Source: Actinospica robiniae DSM 44927 (GTDB lineage: Bacteria; Actinomycetota; Actinomycetes; Streptomycetales; Catenulisporaceae). Taken from it: 64,000 nt of DNA. The notes under the pieces were generated by a model. That model was not told the DNA's origin. It saw nothing but the letters and a program-made list of their open reading frames with translations, and ran no database searches. The stretch lies in the NCBI RefSeq assembly GCF_000504285.1, contig NZ_KI632511.1, positions 1,547,372-1,611,371 on the forward strand, written 5' to 3'. A program made the position numbers and the translations under genes. Positions 61,204-64,000 of this stretch are shown piece after piece; positions within the stretch are counted from its first letter, which is position 1; every line of letters starts with the position of its first letter.

Positions 61204-62664
61204 ATGGCTGGTAAAGCGGGGCGTTCGGGTGGCGCGAGGCCCACCCGCGAGCTCGATCCGGCAAAGAAGCGAGCACCGACGCTTGGCGAGCGTGCGCAGC
61301 ACGGAACCGATGTTCGAAAGGAGGTCGCCCCCGAACAGCACGCTCTGTTCTCCGCCGCGCAGGGGCGCCGGGACCCGGTCGAGATCCTGGAGCAGCAGGG
61401 GGCCACCCGGGTGCCGGAGCTCGTGCCGATCAGGTACGGGCGCATGCTCGTCTCGCCGTTCACGTTCTATCGCGGCGCCGCCGCCGTCATGGCCGCGGAC
61501 CTGGCCGCGACGCCCACCTCGGGCCTGACGGTCCAGCTCTGCGGGGACGCCCACCTGGCGAACTTCGGCCTGTTCGCCTCGCCGGAGCGGCGCCTCGTGT
61601 TCGATGTCAACGACTTCGACGAGACCCATCCGGGCCCGTGGGAGTGGGACGTCAAGCGGCTGGCGGCCAGCCTGGAGGTCGCCGCCCGGCAGAACGGGTT
61701 CAGCGGAAAGCAGCGCCGGAAGATCCAGCTCGCCACCGTGCGGCGCTACCAGGGCGCGATGCGACAGTTCGCCGACATGCACGAGCTCGACCTCTGGTAC
61801 GCCTCCACGGGCACCGACCGGCTTCCCGCTGACCTCGTGGCCCGGTTGACGAAGCCCGCCAAGAAGAAGCTCGAGCGGACACTGGCGAAGGCCCGCACCC
61901 GCGACCAGTACCGATCTTTCAAGAAGCTGACCGCGATCGTGGACGGCGAGCGCCGCATCACGGCCGATCCGCCGCTGATCGTCCCGATCTCCGAGCTCCT
62001 GCCAGAGATGGCGGCTGAGCAGCTCGAATTGCAGCTGCGCGGGCTGCTGGCACGCTATCAGCACACGCTGCAGCCCGACCGGCGCGCGCTGGCCCAGGCG
62101 TTCGAGTTCGTGGACATGGCACGAAAAGTGGTCGGCGTGGGCAGCGTGGGCACCCGGTGCTGGATCCTGCTGATGCGCGGGCACGGCGAGGGCGATCCGC
62201 TCTTCCTCCAGGCCAAGGAGGCTCAGCGGTCGGTGTTGGCCGATTACGGCGGGCTCGGTGGTCCGCGCTTCAGGAACGAGGGCGAACGGGTGGTGAACGG
62301 GCAGCGCCTGATGCAGGCGGCCAGCGACATCCTGCTGGGCTGGGAGACGGTGCAGGGGATCGACGGGAAGACCCGCGACTTCTACGTGCGCCAGCTCGCG
62401 GACTGGAAGGGCTCGTTCGAGATCGAGGGCGCGCTGCCGTCCGGCCTGGCGCAGTACGGCCAGTTGTGCGGTTGGACGCTCGCCCGCGCACACGCCCGCT
62501 CGGGCGACCGCGTGGCCATCGCGTCCTACCTCGGCGACGACTCCACCTTCGCCCACGCGATCGCGGAGTTCTCCGCGGCCTACGCGGACCAGAACGAACG
62601 TGACTATGCCGCGCTCGAAAAGGCCGAGCGCGACGGCCGGATCACCGCGCGGTCCGGAGTCTGA
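61204..62664 (+). CDS. DUF2252 protein
   Basis: 486 residues; AGGAGG lies six bases before the ATG. After a basic 45-residue N-terminus comes RYGRMLVSPFTFYRGAAAVM, then LCGDAHLANFGLFASPERRL, FDVNDFDETHPGPWEWDVKR and LAASLEVAARQNGF, which hold the kinase-like D-x-H-x-x-N and D-x-x-D-F-D motifs of DUF2252. The C-terminal section includes LCGWTLARAHARSGDRVAIA. The family is related to aminoglycoside-phosphotransferase-like folds, but its substrate is not established. Monocistronic. Confidence 0.93.
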   Translation: MAGKAGRSGGARPTRELDPAKKRAPTLGERAQHGTDVRKEVAPEQHALFSAAQGRRDPVEILEQQGATRVPELVPIRYGRMLVSPFTFYRGAAAVMAADLAATPTSGLTVQLCGDAHLANFGLFASPERRLVFDVNDFDETHPGPWEWDVKRLAASLEVAARQNGFSGKQRRKIQLATVRRYQGAMRQFADMHELDLWYASTGTDRLPADLVARLTKPAKKKLERTLAKARTRDQYRSFKKLTAIVDGERRITADPPLIVPISELLPEMAAEQLELQLRGLLARYQHTLQPDRRALAQAFEFVDMARKVVGVGSVGTRCWILLMRGHGEGDPLFLQAKEAQRSVLADYGGLGGPRFRNEGERVVNGQRLMQAASDILLGWETVQGIDGKTRDFYVRQLADWKGSFEIEGALPSGLAQYGQLCGWTLARAHARSGDRVAIASYLGDDSTFAHAIAEFSAAYADQNERDYAALEKAERDGRITARSGV

Positions 62665-62744
62665 CGGGCTGCTCCTGCCGGTTTCACCGCGAGTTGCCGG
62701 CGTGTCCGCAGCGTGGGCTTCGTGATCGGAGTGCGGCCTTCGGC

Positions 62745-63986
62745 TCAGTCCAGGGTGGCGAGGTGGTCGGCGGCGCCCCCGAGCCACTCGATCATCAAGA
62801 GGGTGGCGTCGTCGCTGGTCGTGCCGCCGCGTTGGTCCATCAGGGCGTGGGAGAGGGCGCGCACGACCGCGCGCACTCCCTTCTCCGCCCGTTCGATGTG
62901 GTTGACCCAGCTCATGAGTTGTTCCTCGCCGAACTGCTCTTCGCCGGCATCGTGCTCCTCGATCAGGCCGTCGGTGAAGCACAGGACCCGGTCGCCGCGT
63001 CGGAGGGTCTGCTCGCTGATCAGGGGCTGTTCGCCACCGAAGCCGACCGGTAGGGTGGTTGGGCTCTTCAGCTTCTGGACCACCGCGTGGTTGCGGATCA
63101 GCAGCGGCGCGGGATGGCCGGCGTTGACCCATTGCAGGTGGCCGGTGGCGATGTCCAGGACCATCATCTGCGCGGTCACGAAGTGGTCGGGTCCGAACTG
63201 CTCGGCGATGGCCCGGTCCATGAACGCGTAGATCTCGGCCAGTCCGATCTCGGCGCGTCTCGCGTGCCGGTAGGCGCCGATGGCGACGGTAGCCATCGTG
63301 GCGGCGTCCAGGCCGTGGCCCATCGCGTCGATCATGGCCAGGTGCAGGATGTCGTCGTTGAGGGCGTAGTCGAAGCTGTCGCCGGCGACCTTGTACGCCG
63401 GCTCGAGGATTCCGGCGACCTTGACCTGGGGCACGGACATCGCCAGCGGGGGCAGCAGGGACCACTGGATCTCCGCGGCCAGGCTCATCGGTTCGCGGCG
63501 CCGGGCCTGGAAGAACCGGTCTGTGTAGCTGTGTTTGGTCACGATCGTGTCGGCGACCAAGCCGGCGAGGCGGCGCAACAGCCGCCGGTCATCGTCATCG
63601 ACGGTGTCCAGCGTCAGGGCCATCACCCCCACCTGGTCGCTACCGTCGAGCAACGGCAGATACAGCCGGACACCGTCGGCCTGCGGCACCTCCACAGCGG
63701 TCGTTTGCAGGAAGGCCGTGCCGGCGGGGGAGTCGCCGATCGGTTCGGGCTCGCCGACGGTCAGCCGCCTGCCCGGCAGCGGCACCAGCATCCGCTGGCC
63801 GTAGTCCTGCAGCAGAATCGAGACGTCGCGCCCGCCCACCCTGGCCACCTCTTCGGCGACCAGCGGGGCGATCAGCGCCGGGGGCATCTCGTGCGCCCGG
63901 TCCAGCAGCACTCCCAGCAGCCGTTCACCGAACCCTTCGGACCGGTCCACCATGGCCTTGTCAGGCCGCTGTTCGTCCCGCGCCAT
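62745..63986 (-). CDS. GAF-SpoIIE PP2C phosphatase
   Basis: 413 residues from ATG 63986, which has AGGAGGTGG upstream (the GTG at 63992 lies inside that site). Residues 40-150 form a GAF-like sensor (GGRDVSILLQDYGQRMLVPL, GVRLYLPLLDGSDQVGVMAL). Residues 180-410 are the SpoIIE phosphatase: GILEPAYKVAGDSFDYAL, AMIDAMGHGLDAATMATVAI with metal residues, WVNAGHPAPLLIRN, VLCFTDGLIEEHD and TTSDDATLLMIEWL. A full set of metal aspartates is present. It is the intact counterpart of the truncated phosphatase at 1-741. Confidence 0.93.
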   Translation of the reverse strand: MARDEQRPDKAMVDRSEGFGERLLGVLLDRAHEMPPALIAPLVAEEVARVGGRDVSILLQDYGQRMLVPLPGRRLTVGEPEPIGDSPAGTAFLQTTAVEVPQADGVRLYLPLLDGSDQVGVMALTLDTVDDDDRRLLRRLAGLVADTIVTKHSYTDRFFQARRREPMSLAAEIQWSLLPPLAMSVPQVKVAGILEPAYKVAGDSFDYALNDDILHLAMIDAMGHGLDAATMATVAIGAYRHARRAEIGLAEIYAFMDRAIAEQFGPDHFVTAQMMVLDIATGHLQWVNAGHPAPLLIRNHAVVQKLKSPTTLPVGFGGEQPLISEQTLRRGDRVLCFTDGLIEEHDAGEEQFGEEQLMSWVNHIERAEKGVRAVVRALSHALMDQRGGTTSDDATLLMIEWLGGAADHLATLD

Positions 63987-64000
63987 CACCACCTCCTCAT

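Overview
The window is high-GC DNA with actinobacterial hallmarks: GTG starts, strong AGGAGG-type ribosome binding sites, many ATGA/GTGA gene overlaps, SpoIIE-type phosphatases, a GAF-ANTAR protein, PucR and TetR regulators, cytochrome bd with NDH-2, and DUF2252. It most likely comes from the chromosome of a Streptomyces- or Catenulispora-like mycelial actinomycete. No rRNA, complete tRNA, CRISPR array or replication origin was seen.

Layout. 1-7950 is a worn accessory region. It holds a truncated SpoIIE phosphatase, two small stress-type genes (hydrophobic peptide, PRC-barrel), a decayed GAF-ANTAR gene, a deleted IS1380-type transposase, an IS transposase scrap, a tRNA-Val 3'-end fragment that looks like an old attachment site, an orphan SMI1/KNR4-like protein, a methyltransferase and a YciI protein.

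8022-21104 is a single tightly packed minus-strand operon, the most unusual part of the window. In transcription order it encodes a membrane-anchored protein, a deoxyribosyltransferase-like/double-Nudix fusion, two histidine phosphatases (the second frameshifted), a 19-residue micro-ORF, an ABC exporter, a TylF-like methyltransferase with altered metal-site residues, a NodU/CmcH-type carbamoyltransferase, a 1190-residue XRE-nSTAND-FGE-like protein and a pentapeptide-repeat membrane protein. The micro-ORF has its own ribosome binding site and overlaps the exporter start by 8 nt. I infer an undescribed small-peptide (RiPP-like) or signalling system with its own sensor NTPase. Upstream lie an amino-acid permease/FGGY kinase pair and a repeat-rich hypothetical gene. 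25.4-27.2 kb is gene-poor and carries a dead SpoIIE-HATPase relic.

27.2-41 kb and 49.9-60.9 kb are two catabolic blocks. The first has acyl-CoA dehydrogenase, class II aldolase, two PucR regulators, TetR, formylglycine-generating enzyme (FGE), aldehyde dehydrogenase, a large MFS transporter and an EthA-like Baeyer-Villiger monooxygenase (BVMO). The second has MFS, acyl-CoA ligase, BVMO, TetR, arylsulfatase, alpha/beta hydrolase, SDR, a lactate-2-monooxygenase-like flavoenzyme and a carboxymuconolactone-decarboxylase-family protein. The two TetR proteins are close paralogues. Near-identical 17-nt palindromes (TAAC-N9-GTTA) lie in the tetR/FGE and tetR/BVMO intergenic regions. This suggests one regulon in which the sulfatase and the enzyme that matures it are co-expressed: desulfation, oxidation to ketone, BVMO lactonisation, hydrolysis, then CoA activation.

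Between the blocks are a DUF1269-like/hydrolase fusion with two compensating frameshifts, a diguanylate cyclase, a GH15 glucoamylase/trehalase-type enzyme, a SHOCT protein and an ndh-cydA-cydB operon. The right end carries DUF2252 and a second SpoIIE phosphatase.
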